From: Osedax frankpressi
Taxonomy: Eukaryota > Annelida > Polychaeta > Sabellida > Siboglinidae
Direction of reading: 5' to 3'
NCBI GenBank assembly: GCA_964035775.1
Contig: OZ038316.1
Span: 19,182,659 to 19,246,658 of the forward strand
DNA: 64,000 nt
Shown: positions 13,416 to 24,781 of the stretch, piece after piece
Numbering within the stretch: the stretch's first letter is position 1
Layout of the letters: the number at the start of each line of letters is the position of its first letter
Made by a program: the position numbers and the translations under genes
The notes under the pieces: generated by a model
Told to the model about the DNA's origin: nothing
Database searches by the model: none
The model's input: only the letters and a program-made list of their open reading frames with translations

Positions 13416-16400
13416 TTATTCTTAGTATCATATTATTCTGAGTATATCTCGTTTTGTCTAAAACAAAACGAACAAAGATATTTATAAACTAAAATTAGAA
13501 ATGGTAACACCATAGTGCAAATAGTAGTGATTACATATACAGTAGTACATTACAGTAGTGATTACATATACATACAATACATCAATGATTCCATTATAAA
13601 TACTTTCCATAATTATCTGAATGCGTTAGCAAAGAACGTATTATTTATTATGAATTTAAAACACAATATATTCTATTTCATTTTATAGAGCGTAAGATTT
13701 CATATACAAAATATACAAATATATATTCATATACATCAAGAACATTATAATGAGGGCATATAATATTACTACTTAATTATAACTGGTACATTATAATGCT
13801 TAATAATACTTAATAATACATTATAATACTTAATAAATGNNNNNNNNNNNNNNNNNNNNNNNNNNNNNNNNNNNNNNNNNNNNNNNNNNNNNNNNNNNNN
13901 NNNNNNNNNNNNNNNNNNNNNNNNNNNNNNNNNNNNNNNNNNNNNNNNNNNNNNNNNNNNNNNNNNNNNNNNNNNNNNNNNNNNNNNNNNNNNNNNNNNN
14001 NNNNNNNNNNNNNNNNNNNNNNNNNNNNNNNNNNNNNNNAAAGAACGTATTATTTATTATGAATTTAAAACACAATATATTCTATTTCATTTTATAGAGC
14101 GTAAGATTTCATATACAAAATATACAAAATATATATTCATATACATCAAGAACATTAGAATGAGGGCATATAATATTACTACTTAATTATAACTGGTACG
14201 TTATAATGCTTAATAATACTTAATAATACATTATAATACTTAATAAATGCAAATTAATTTTTGATTTGTGATCCGAGCTTACAACAAAATAATAATCACT
14301 AAAGCCGTCTATACTATAGTAAGCTAATTATTACGTGGGTAAGAACAGGGTATATATATTATACATAAAGTATATAATATATATATATAAATATGTATAT
14401 ATATATATATATATATATATTTATGTATATATCTCGTTTAATTAAATAATAATAATAATATGTATAAAGCAGGATTTTAAAATTATAAACGTGATTTATT
14501 CTCTGTTTTCTATTTTTGCTTCAGTCAAAAAACTATTAAACATATAATCGTAAATTGCAGATAAAGCTATAAGAAATATAGAACTTTGTCCATAGTTAAA
14601 GCAGTGTTTGATATTAGCATTCCCTTATATTTCAGAAAATAGGGGACTTGAATTAGGTTATTGGTAAGTCATTACACCTCAACTGCAGAGAAATGAATTA
14701 CATACATTACTTCTTGAGGCGGAATTATTAAATGAGTATGTATATCCACATACACGTAATCGTTTACGCCACAAAAATGATAATCAGTTAATTCTAGTTG
14801 ATGAATTCACTCTTTAACGGTAATTTACAATAGGAAAATTTCTATTGAAATTATTCTAAAGGTTGTGACCATCTACACATTTTTACAAACTACTTATCCT
14901 GAAACATTATGAATAATAAATATATATTTAATATACAAATACATCAAGCGAATTAGAATAAGGGAATATAATACTATTATTTAATTATAACTGTTATATT
15001 CTAATGCTGATTAAATGCAAATTAATTTGTGATTCTTAGCTTACAAGCAATCGTTATCTTCACATATCTCGACTTGTTCCCGTTCATAAAGAAAACACTA
15101 GTCTTAATACCAATAATCTTTATATCATAAATCTGATACATAAATCGAGTAGCAAAGCTCTGAGACTCGTACGAAAGGAACTCTCTATAAATCATACGGA
15201 CAAGAATGATAGTTTTTTATATCGCCAGGTGGATATTGTGTTCTAGTTCCTCGTTATTATGATTAAATTCGTCGTCTGCTAGGCAAATGTGTCGCGCATG
15301 ATATGTAGCCATTAAACGCGTATTATATCGGTATATTAGAACATTAAATAATCTCCGAGGTACCATAAACTATACTGCAGTTGAGTACAGATGCATGGGT
15401 TACACTCGATGAAGTATTGGTAATCTATTAAGTATACCAACTAGTAATGAGAATTACCAACGGATGTATTAGCGCCTGGCAAACTCGAGATGTAAAGGTA
15501 TTATGTAACGCATATAAATATCACATCCGCGTGGTACTGGGCAGTTTGAACCGTAATGATACGGTCGGTCATTGAACTCGAGTATCGGTTGAAATTAATT
15601 GCTAACCACCGTGTTTCCTGTATTGCTTTACTAAACATATTACCGAGAAATTGTGCTACACCATAATTTAGTAAAATCATTGAAATGATCAGAGTTTTAA
15701 ACTGAAATAATAATATATATTGTTAATTACATGATGCAATAAAGGAATTATGTAATTATATGACATTGATTTTTATCCGATAGGAACGTAAATTATGTGG
15801 AGATGAGGATGCATTTTATGCATATATAAAATATTCCCAAATGACATACAATACAATTATTTACGGTAATAAATAATATTGTTATTACTAATAACCTATT
15901 ACTAATGACTTATGCATTAGTAAATAACTTTTCATATTTCTTAACTAATATAAATAATAAAATTATTAAATTATTGATATATATATATATATATAATATA
16001 AATAGACATTGTATATATAAATTACATTGTATTGCATTGTATGTATTAGACGGAGTCCTTTTTTACCATATACCAGTAAATATAATGAAGTCATGCTTAT
16101 AGATATCAACAGATAGCCAATAAACCGTTGAAGCCGTTCTTAACAAGAGCCTGGGAATAAATTAAACATTTCTATAAACTATTTTAAGAATAATTTGTTA
16201 GTCCGAGCAAAGATTCGAACCAGTTATCCACTGTTTGGAAGTCAACACCTATGATGACATAATTATTACATCATATAAGCAATTATCTCGAATTATACAA
16301 CTCAAGTATTCGCTATTACTAACACATAAGTATCTTATTATTTATCTATACTTTTTAATTAATTATTATAATACGAATTATATATATATATCAATTAATT

Positions 16401-17412
16401 GCAATATATATCTATTATTGAATTAAATCATTTATTATGATATGATAGTTTATAAATTATTTATTGCGTAATAATTAATTATGGTTTCTCTATAAACTTA
16501 TTTGAGGTCATTTAATGTAATTTGATTTAATAAGTATCAAAAAATTAATTTAATAACTTTGTTACTATCCTAACTGTTATGAGAATTATATAATTATCAT
16601 GTTACTCAATGAATAGCATATTTATAATATACAATTATGAATAGCAACATTTATAATTTGTACTTGTTAATCAAAAAAAATCCATATAGAATTAATAACA
16701 ATTAGTTTATAAATATATAATATCATACATATGTTCAAGCTTATATTCAATATATATAAGCCATATGTGCATATAAGTATCGACTATATTCTTAATTAAT
16801 AAAACAAAATTTAATTCAAATTCTTTAGATTTGTATTTAATTGATAATCGATAATAATCTTATATATATGTATATATGATAATAGATATATCTTACATAT
16901 ATGATAATAGATATATCTTACATATATGTATATATGATAATAGATATATCTTACATATATGATAATATATATATCTTACATATATGTATATATGATAATA
17001 GTTTTACATAATCTTACATATATGTATATATGATAATAGCTATATCTTACATATATGTATATATGATAATATATATATCTTACATATATGTATATATGAT
17101 AATATATATATCTTACATATATGTATATATGATAATATATATATCTTACATATATGTATATATGATAATATATATATCTTACATATATGTATATATGATA
17201 ATAGCTATATCTTACATATATGTATATATAATTTGTGATTATTCTTAAATAAAATTATTATCAATGTCTTAATGATTTTATTGCATTTTTAATCATCTAC
17301 TATTGTAAGTCGTACTCATCATATGCTACTAACCTAAATGAGCCGATGTCCAGTCAAAGAAGTATAGTATGGCAAGAATAGCTAGTATCAATTTCCTATT
17401 GTTCTTATGCAT
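13..17412 (-). CDS. LRP5/6-like YWTD beta-propeller/EGF receptor, 3' end off window
   Basis: Thirteen exons: 17334-17412, 13038-13116, 11503-11655, 10812-10939, 10209-10404, 9153-9280, 6091-6219, 5707-5809, 3524-3665, 2620-2717, 1435-1584, 1074-1188, 13-178; 555 codons so far, all phases consistent. Exon 1 encodes a signal peptide (MHKNNRKLILAILAILYFF, then DWTSA). A first six-bladed YWTD-type propeller follows with no LDLa repeats before it, then an EGF-like module in exon 7 (CDELYCEQLC, CICGEHFRLQDNRRNC), then a second propeller with KRLYWTDS (exon 9), NKLYWTNV (exons 11-12) and a closing ARRQP. Signal peptide-propeller-EGF-propeller is the order of LRP5/6, the Wnt co-receptors, so a single-pass cell-surface receptor is inferred. 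The first propeller is divergent (YYSTYA, IYMATD, AYFTNP in place of YWTD). The C-terminal half is outside the window, so LRP4 or another YWTD/EGF protein is not excluded. Introns are packed with minisatellites. Confidence 0.82.
445..1005. repeat. 14-bp minisatellite in LRP-like intron 12
   Basis: Tandem copies of TTGTACACTACACC, about 38 units, with occasional 9-bp short units (TTGTACACC). It lies about 70 bp from exon 12 on its donor side. The plus strand is open in all three frames, but the predicted peptide is only the repeat. Confidence 0.95.
1270..1366. repeat. (TA)n microsatellite
   Basis: Nearly uninterrupted TA dinucleotides in the intron between exons 11 and 12 of the LRP-like gene. 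Further TA tracts of 30-60 bp occur near 3180, 3777, 12583, 13352 and 14389. Confidence 0.95.
1987..2510. repeat. 36-bp minisatellite in LRP-like intron 10
   Basis: About 14.5 copies of a 36-bp unit beginning GTGAATCTTATGGATTCAAC; units differ mainly at one site (TGTACTGG versus TGGAATGG). Because 36 is a multiple of three the plus strand stays open as a 12-residue repeat (NLMDSTDVLDLV), but it is antisense and intronic to the LRP-like gene with no splice or family support, so it is called a repeat. Confidence 0.93.
3830..3995. repeat. Degenerate CCCGATATAACA repeats
   Basis: Roughly ten imperfect copies of a CCCGATATAA-like motif spaced 15-25 bp apart, next to a (TA)n tract, in the intron between LRP-like exons 8 and 9. 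No gene is visible here. Confidence 0.6.
5262..5562. repeat. 31-bp minisatellite in LRP-like intron 8
   Basis: About ten copies of a purine-rich 31-bp unit that begins GATAAGGAAGGAAATCAGAA. The array ends about 145 bp from exon 8, on its donor side. Confidence 0.9.
6570..7924. mobile_element. hAT-like MITE, 1.36 kb
   Basis: Terminal inverted repeats TAGGGTGGAACACTT (left) and, on the reverse strand, TAGGGTGGATCACTT (right) bound this AT-rich block. Both ends are flanked by a perfect 8-bp direct repeat GTGTACAT (6562-6569 and 7925-7932), the target-site duplication length of hAT elements. No open reading frame is left inside, so it is a non-autonomous copy. It lies in LRP-like intron 6, between exons 6 and 7. 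The perfect duplication suggests a fairly recent insertion, although the inner sequence has no feature to date it by. Confidence 0.8.
8537..9146. repeat. ~58-bp minisatellite abutting LRP-like exon 6 donor
   Basis: About ten units, some with an extra CACTACCCGTACTATCTATC segment. On the minus strand each unit contains GATTAGTGGGGCAGTG, close to the authentic exon 6 donor just outside the array (CCA then GTTAGTGGGGCAATG at 9138-9155). The array therefore seems to have grown from the first bases of the intron. Confidence 0.88.
9444..9905. repeat. 17-bp minisatellite in LRP-like intron 5
   Basis: About 27 copies of AGTGGGTCAATAGGACT with point variants (AGTAGG, TTGGTC). It is followed to 9960 by a few looser GACTAGTATGTTGGAA copies. 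Confidence 0.93.
13631..13839. repeat. Left copy of duplicated block flanking assembly gap
   Basis: This 209-bp block recurs almost exactly at 14040-14249, directly on the other side of the N run, with about four differences including one single-base indel. A third, clearly diverged relative lies at about 14935-15050. Confidence 0.9.
13840..14039. other. Assembly gap (200 N)
   Basis: Exactly 200 N, a placeholder length. It lies in LRP-like intron 1 and affects no exon found. See the flanking duplicated blocks. Confidence 0.99.
14040..14249. repeat. Right copy of duplicated block flanking assembly gap
   Basis: This is the partner of 13631-13839 and starts at the first base after the N run. 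The identity of about 98% with its left copy is what allelic contig ends would show. Confidence 0.9.
14935..15050. repeat. Diverged third copy of the gap-flanking block
   Basis: The block shares the order CATCAAG, ATTAGAAT, AGGG, ATATAATA, TTAATTATAACTG, TAATGC and AAATGCAAATTAATTT with 14140-14262, with many substitutions and indels, so it is an older duplicate of the same local sequence. Confidence 0.6.
16862..17232. repeat. ~32-bp AT-rich minisatellite in LRP-like intron 1
   Basis: About eleven copies of ATCTTACATATATGTATATA followed by TGATAATATAT, with shorter variants at the left end. It lies about 100 bp from exon 1 on its donor side. Confidence 0.88.
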
Positions 17413-20372
17413 ATTTAGAAACACTGGCCGTTAAAGTTATATAACAGATAGGCAGTGAAACATCGTGCCGCTGCTTAAAACAAAATGTTAAGGCAACCGC
17501 TACACAATACGTAGTCCCGCAAAATCAAATACAATTAGTAGTTATTGTATACCTTACATATGTATAATGTCACCATATACAATTGAACATAATATATATA
17601 CATTTGTTTTGGTTACAAAAATAGACATACGATAATTAATTTGTCCAGTATTGCAGTAAGAATTTCTATTAGGACAGCATTTGCCGCAAAATATTGTCTT
17701 CAAATAATTGAAAGTTGCAAATAATAAATGATGACATTAATAGAAATAAAGATGAATTGAAAGTCGCTTATCTATGCAAGTCAAGAAGTGAAAATAAAAT
17801 GACAACAGTAAAATCATAATTAGCTTGATGGCAGGTACTAGAATAAAATAACGCACGCAAATGTATTTCTTCCATTTGTCGTAATAATAAAACAGCCACA
17901 AAGTATCAAATTTTAAGTGTCAAAAGTCACATAAATCTAATAAATATATTTATTAACCATATATGGTATGCATTTAATAAATAAATAAACAATATCTATT
18001 TTCACAAAAACATAGATTGGTTTAGATAGATATGGATATATTCCATATATATTTAAGAGACACACATTTTAATAATATATGAATATCAACTGCCCACTAT
18101 AGTTGATCATATAGTTGATCATATTTATTATATTTATAAATAAAAATAAATATTTTTATTTTTATAATGATAGAAAATATTTCTACAAATTGTTCATTTT
18201 AAGTATATACTTATATTTTAATTGCATCTGTATGTATCATACAGTATAATTTAGTATTTTATAATAATCTTAAAATTTATTTATAATTATACTTTAAATA
18301 ATTTAAAACATTAAATAATTGTATTAATTTTTGGAATTTTTTGACCGGTTGTGTTTGATGTTTGGGTTTTGACGTTCGATGTGTAATATCATTCAGTAAA
18401 ATAAAAACTGCTATAAAAAATATGAATTGTATTCATATTACATTATAAATATACGTGATATAATAAGTTTAACCATTATAAATTATACTACTCTAATATG
18501 ATTTATATCTCTTAACTAATAAGGATATAGCGATATATTATGTCGTTAGTTTCAGTAACTTGACAATATATAAACATATACAAACATATAATGTATGTCA
18601 TTTTCATTAGATATATTCAACTGTAATATTAATATTATACAAATCACGTTTTTTCATCTAACATTTATATGTTATATATTATAAGTTGAGCTATCATAGT
18701 CTCTAAACTAAAGAAGCGTAATATTATGTATTTACAATCCAATATATTAATAATTATTGAAATGTTCCCCTAAAATTATTTTAGTCATATTTAAAAAAAT
18801 TAAAAGGTGTACCATATATTGTTTAATGGGACTCAATTATCTATGGGCATACCATATGGGATATGAGGATATGTAGGATATGATGTAGGAAAAGTATTCA
18901 TCATGTGTAGTTCATATTATGCACGTATTTATCTAGGTATCTGGGATATAATAATGGTTTTTAGGTGTTATGTTATACATAAATACATAATTAAGAATAT
19001 TTATATCTAAATTAAAAACAAAAATAAATATAAATAATCAATTTTTATATTATTATTATTATTATTAATTGATTTATTTATACATTATATCTACTTTAAT
19101 TATATAATAGATGACTAGAGATTACTATATTTAGAATTTAACAGAAAAATAATATTATAAAATAACTTATTATATATATATATATTTATATGTTTTTTAT
19201 ATGTATGCACATTGTGCATTGCAATGTATTTTACAATGTACATATATTAAATTTATCATTAAAAATATAATTAAATTTATCATTTAAAATTATAGTAAAT
19301 ATAAAAAGAAAAATATTAATATAACCATAGCAAATAAGTTATTTGGCAATTATATTTAATTACAATAGTTAAATAGAATTATCAACCATATATATATATG
19401 GTAAATAGATATGGAGATATGTTGTGCATATGTTTAATTAGTAATAATCTATATTTTTAATTTATCTATATTTTAAAATAAATGTTTTTGTAAATTGATG
19501 ATCATAAAAATACTTGTCTACTATAGGTTTATTTCGATTGAATGTTTGTTTCATGATTTAAATAAATAAATATTAATAATTATAATATTTTATATTATTT
19601 AAACAAATAGTTCATTTCAGGTAGTTATTTATTTTATACAAATCATAATACACACATATATGTATACAACTAAATCAATTAAATATCGTATAATATTCTT
19701 TATAATAAATAATTATGAGTGATATTAAATTTATAAATTATCTTCTATAATTTGATATTATATTTATGTAAATGTTTATTGATATATCATATATTATAAG
19801 TATCCAGATTATCCAAAACCGTAATTTTATATAAAATTGTAATCTGTATTTTTACGAAATCAAATTTCATACATCTATTTTTACAAAATACAATTTCCAA
19901 ACGTGTATTTTTACAAGTTATTTTATATAATATATGGGAACATTTTAAAATATAGTTATGCACGATACGATTGGATTTTCATATTCTACCTTTTTATTAC
20001 AAATATAATTATTCACAATGAGTTTTCAAATTGTATAAACACATAGGGTCTATGAAGTAGAGATGTAGTGATTGAAAAGTAATAACGAGAATAAACTCTT
20101 TCTATAAACGGTGTAAACTCTCTACCAGCTAATAAATATTTGTCACATGTCTGCGTATAAGTAGTCATATGGTATATTTGATTCAATTCCCATTCATGGT
20201 TATTAACATTGCAATGCAAATCAGATCTTTGAATTCATATATTGATGGAAAAATGTAAACAATAAATTAAATGTGATATAATAATATTGAAATATATGAA
20301 CTATATACTGAAATTTAGAAATAATTATGAACACAAAAATTGTACACATTCGTAGAATAAGTTGGATTTTAA
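17413..20372. other. Intergenic, left part of divergent LRP-like/SF3A2 spacer
   Basis: AT-rich sequence between the oppositely oriented starts of the LRP-like gene and SF3A2. No conserved exon, RNA gene or convincing element was seen. Small palindromes such as ATAGTTGATCAT, repeated near 18100, are the only local structure noted. Confidence 0.6.
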
Positions 20373-21075
20373 GGGGAGGTTGCAGTCATCAATATTTTCA
20401 TGGTATATATAGTGATTTATACAGATATATAAAATGTAACTAGTGATTACATGGAATGTTGCCAACTTTCTTTAACCTACTTATAGTAAACATATATGCG
20501 CAAATTTTAACATAGTATTATTTCGATAGTGATAATATAAAGCTATATTTCATGTCCTGATCTTTACTAAAACATATTTATAATTTTGTGCATACATTTA
20601 TTGAATATATTTTAAAGACAAACTATTTTTTTTCAATACAAATATCATTCTATACAAATAAAAATTATTGAATTACCTTATAAATTTAATCATATTTAGT
20701 TCCATTGTAATAATAAATTCACCAATTTTCGGTAAATAATTTGAAAAATTCAAGTAAACAAAGGAAATGTGACTGGTGTATTTGAAACATTTTATTGATC
20801 GTAAGTACCACCTGATAATAATATTATATTTTTATGTTATATAATTGTAATATATATATATAGCATATATATAATTGCACGACTGAATATTATATTAGTA
20901 TTTGTATATTATTTATTAATATTTTTACTACATATATAAAAACTGTAATTTATATCATTTGATATTGATATAATTTCACATTGATATTTTTAATGTATGA
21001 TTATATATAACTTAACTATATTATTAAAAAAATCAGTAACATATAAAATTAATATTTTATGACTGCAATCTCCCC
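20373..21075. mobile_element. TTAA-flanked MITE (piggyBac-like ends)
   Basis: Inverted ends GGGGAGGTTGCAGTCAT (left) and GGGGAGATTGCAGTCAT (reverse strand of right end) enclose 703 bp of AT-rich, non-coding sequence. A TTAA sits immediately outside each end (20369-20372 and 21076-21079), the target duplication typical of piggyBac. The element ends about 320 bp upstream of the SF3A2 start codon. A solitary related piece, GTTGCAATCTCCC, occurs at about 25453. Confidence 0.72.
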
Positions 21076-21398
21076 TTAAGTAACAGATACAAATAACTTT
21101 TTAATAATTAATAAAATAACCAATAGATTGATCTTTTTTTGCTAATGAAAATTTATGAACAGAATTATAAAATTGTAAATTTATAATACAAAAAACTTTT
21201 AAATATCATTTTTCTTAGAAACACCTGTACAAATATATCATATATGATATTGAAATAAATATGATATAAGTATTTAATAAAATTGTAATCAACTATAATA
21301 CATATGAAATAGAAATATACATTCGGATTACTAATATTATTATATTAATTAACTTGCTTTATAATATGAACAACGATTTATAGATCAGGTAATCAACA

Positions 21399-24300
21399 AT
21401 GGATTTCCAGCACAGAGCTGGAGGTAAAACTGGGTCAGGAGGTGTTGGCTCAGCATCGGATGCCAACAGAGAGAGACGAGAACGTCTTAGACAGTTGGCC
21501 CTTGAGACCATCGATATCAATAAGGTTTACAATTTGTAGCTTTTATATAATTTAGAATATTTAGAATTATAGATTAATGATTACTATTTACATTTTTTGA
21601 TTTATTAACATTTTTTATCTTAAAATTATATTAAAATATCTTTATGATTTGTTCAAATAATTCTAATTAAAATATATTTGAACATTATAATTTAATTATT
21701 TAGGATCCCTATTTTATGAAAAATCATCTCGGATCTTATGAATGTAAACTTTGTTTAACTCTTCACAATAACGAAGGAAGTTATTTAGCACATACCCAAG
21801 GAAAGAAACATCAAGCTAATTTGTTAGAATACCAAGTTTTATTTCCAACATTAATATTTATGGAAATATGTCAAATTTATGTAGAACTTAATTTTATAGA
21901 AAATTAAGTTCTTACAATTCTAATATATATAATATATATGATATATATTATTACTCATAAAGGGTTGGCTATTTAAAAAAAAACCCCAAAAAATTTCTTA
22001 ATTTGGATTGCACCAGATCATACAATGAAAATATCCTTTCAACACCAGCACTAGAAAATACAGCTGTAAGTAATCCTCTAATGTATGATTTGACGTTGTC
22101 ACTGATATTTACCAGCCTCCACCAAATGAATCCTGCAATATTTTCTATTGTTTCTTTCAAAATCAAATATTTTTAGCTAAAAATTCCTTATTTTAATTTT
22201 AAATTAATAATAAGGTATGAGACTGGCTTTTTCCTCAATCAGCCATTCAAAATTTTTAGAATTTTCTATCAGATAAATGTTCACCTAGATATTTAGGATT
22301 GATTAAATATGCTATTAGGTGGTAATTTGTTATTGTTTGGTGATATCCATGAATAATAATATTTTTGTGCTCATCTAACATATTTTTCATTAAAAGTTCC
22401 TTCCAGATATGCATTGCAACACTAATAATACTTTTTCCAAATTATTATATGTATATATATATTAATAATACATTTTAAATGAAATATAATTTATTTTTAT
22501 ATAAAAAAATCAATTGTTTTTTTTTATCAAAAAAAAGCGTTAAAAAACCAAACCAGTAAAACCGACCAACCCTGTTATCATAGTACAAATACTGCCCACC
22601 GATGATAAAGAACACTTGTATATCTTTATTTCATTATAAAGGCACCCATGTTCTTAGAGCTCGACGGGCAGCCCGTGATGCCGCCGAAGCTCCTGCTCAA
22701 CCAGCTCCGGAGAAGGCCCAAGTCGACGTGCGTAACTTCATTAAGATCGGCCGACCAGGTTACAAAGTCACCAAGCAGAGGGACGCCGACAACGGGCAAC
22801 AGAGTCTCCTGTTTCAGGTGAGGAGGACTCGATGGACTCGATAGTTTAAAAAATACAATTATTTAAATGGATATCGATCACAATTTAATTTGTAGTCACT
22901 TAAATTTCGATATCGAATACAATTTTCCACTTATAGTATTTAGTGCACAAAGTTTGCCGTTGACATGAGTTGACATGAGTTGACACTAACGCATGCACCC
23001 GTTGACAGGTTGATTACCCCGAGATAGTGGACAATATTACCCCGAGACACCGGTTCATGGCGGCTTACGAGCAGAGGGTGGAGCCACCGGACAGGAAGTG
23101 GCAGTACCTCTTGTTTGCTGCTGAACCGTACGAAACCATCGCGTTCAAGGTCGCCCTACGTTGTCGCTTGTGTCCTTCGCGGCTCTTTAGTGCTCTTTAT
23201 CTACAATATATTCATAGCAAACATTTCAATGTTCATTAGTGTTCCTAGTCTATTTTATATCAATTGAAATGCTGTTCCTAATACTGTTCCTCTTTATTAC
23301 TTCATGCTAAAATAGACATCAAATTATTAGGCACCCTATTTGTTACATTTTAAATTCTTTATAAATTTAATACTATCTTAATATAAAATAATCTTCAGGT
23401 TCCAAGTAGGGAAGTTGATAAATCTGGTAAGAAATTTTGGTCTCATTGGAATGGAGAGACCAAACAGGTTTTTATTTTGTTTAAAACTTAAACTTCTTTT
23501 AAATAAAATTTAGATAAAGATAAGATTTACTATTATTACTTTTTTTACTCAAGATCCATTAAGTGTATGTAATACAGTGCAAAAAAAAACAAATTTGCTA
23601 AAAAAATTTATATTTTATATACAAATATTATATGTTATCTTTAGATTGATATAAATAACTTGATTTATGTCAAGTATTAATATCAAAAATAAGCTTTTTA
23701 AAAGCTCATATTTAATAGTAAATGAAATAAAATGTAATATTTTATTTAAAATAATTTTATTATAATTACAATAATTCATTTTAAAACATTTCTTTATCAG
23801 AATATAACTTGTTTGTTTATTTTTAATTCTTGTACTCGATAGGATTCTCTTTGTTTATAATATTACCATTCTATAACTATAACGTCAGCTGTATTTTATA
23901 TTGAATTATTTACTAATTCATCTTGTCATATCATTACATTATCACATTAATTGATATCCATTATGGCTCCTTCTAAAAGATGTAAAATAATGCAGGTCCA
24001 AAACGTGAATTATTATATATATATATATATGTTTATATTATTTTACTAGTATAATAAATATTAATGTTATAAATATATATATATATATATGTGAATAAAG
24101 TTTTTTAATTGTATATTTAATAAATCATGTAATACAGTGCAATACAATTCAAAACGTAATAATTCACTTCAAATATTTTAATAAATTTCAACTTCAATTT
24201 ACACAAATACATTTTTACAAGAATTTCATTAATTAAATATCCATAATTCATTCAATAATGCATTCAATTAACATTTTCAGGTAGTATAAATAATATATAA

Positions 24301-24781
24301 TATTAGTCATTTTTTTATAAAGTTATAAAGTTATGATTCTTTTTGATGAGAAAGTTTAAAATCAGAAAATATATTTTATAAATTATTTTATTGTTTTTTC
24401 TTTGTATATAAAGCAAAAATTAATAATATCAATCTTATATCAATATTATATCTTATGTTATTAAATATTATATATATTTAATTAATATCAACAGTTATGT
24501 ATGGTAACTTGGTATATTTCTATTTTCCCTATTAAATATATGTAAAAATCTAGTTATAGATTTATTATGCACTGTATTTCATACTCTTAATGCAGGGAGT
24601 GAGTTACTTATATTTATAATAATTGTAAGATGTAATAGAATTTTAACAATATATACAACTTTATATATAACTAAATATAATAAATATAGTATTGCTTTTC
24701 TGCTTTCAGTTTTTCCTGCAATTTGCCTTCAAGTTGGACAGAAATAATTTAATGCAAAATATTCCTGGGATGATTATGTAA
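21399..24781 (+). CDS. SF3A2: Splicing factor 3A subunit 2 (SF3a66/Prp11), short form
   Basis: Six exons: 21399-21524, 21704-21822, 22658-22817, 23009-23149, 23399-23467, 24710-24781; 228 aa, all phases fit. The protein opens MDFQHRAGGKTGSGG as in other SF3A2. A matrin-type C2H2 zinc finger lies at residues 56-78 (C56, C59, H72, H78) within GSYECKLCLTLHNNEGSYLA. The conserved core continues with IGRPGYKVTKQRD, LLFQVDYPEI, AYEQRVEPPDRKWQYLLFAA and FFLQFAFKLDR. SF3A2 is the U2 snRNP subunit that sits between SF3A1/SF3A3 and the U2 snRNA near the branch site in the nucleus. The protein stops 12 residues after FKLDR, so the long proline-rich heptad tail of vertebrate SF3A2 (464 aa in human) is absent; the length resembles yeast Prp11. 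AATAAA follows at 24794. Intron 2 holds a hAT remnant and intron 5 a TTAA element. Confidence 0.95.
21960..22574 (-). mobile_element. hAT transposon remnant in SF3A2 intron 2
   Basis: The ends are inverted: AGGGTTGGC at 21961 and, on the reverse strand, CAGGGTTGG at 22574, a typical hAT terminus. On the minus strand 21969-22166 encodes a piece of the hAT C-terminal dimerisation region, recognisable from SSAGVERIFS and QSKLRN. The rest of the transposase is missing or unrecognisable, so this is a short, decayed, internally deleted copy. Flanking TTACTCATA and TTATCATA could be a worn target duplication. It is inserted inside an intron and is spliced out with it. Confidence 0.78.
23563..24586. 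mobile_element. TTAA-flanked MITE in SF3A2 intron 5
   Basis: Inverted ends GTGTATGTAATACAGTGCA (left) and GAGTATGAAATACAGTGCA (reverse strand of right end) enclose about 1.02 kb of AT-rich sequence, with TTAA directly outside both ends (23559-23562 and 24587-24590). An extra internal GTAATACAGTGCAATACA at about 24129 suggests a nested or partly duplicated end. There is no coding capacity. The ends differ from the 20373-21075 element, so this is a separate family. Confidence 0.72.

Noticed and set aside
15210-15315. Minus-strand ATG frame (MATYHARHICLADDEF)
   Set aside because: Short, no family match, and no splice site that fits the LRP-like gene.
15475-15615. Minus-strand open stretch with FNDRPYHYGSNCPVPRGCD
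   Set aside because: It looks exon-like and is GC-richer, but no AG acceptor or matching phase joins it to the LRP-like exons 1 and 2, which already join each other in phase.
16195-16255. tRNA-like 3' half on the minus strand (GGTTCGAATC and TGCTCGGAC)
   Set aside because: The T-stem does not pair, there is no matching 5' acceptor strand or D-arm, and the sequence upstream is plain AT-rich DNA; at most a decayed tRNA-derived fragment.
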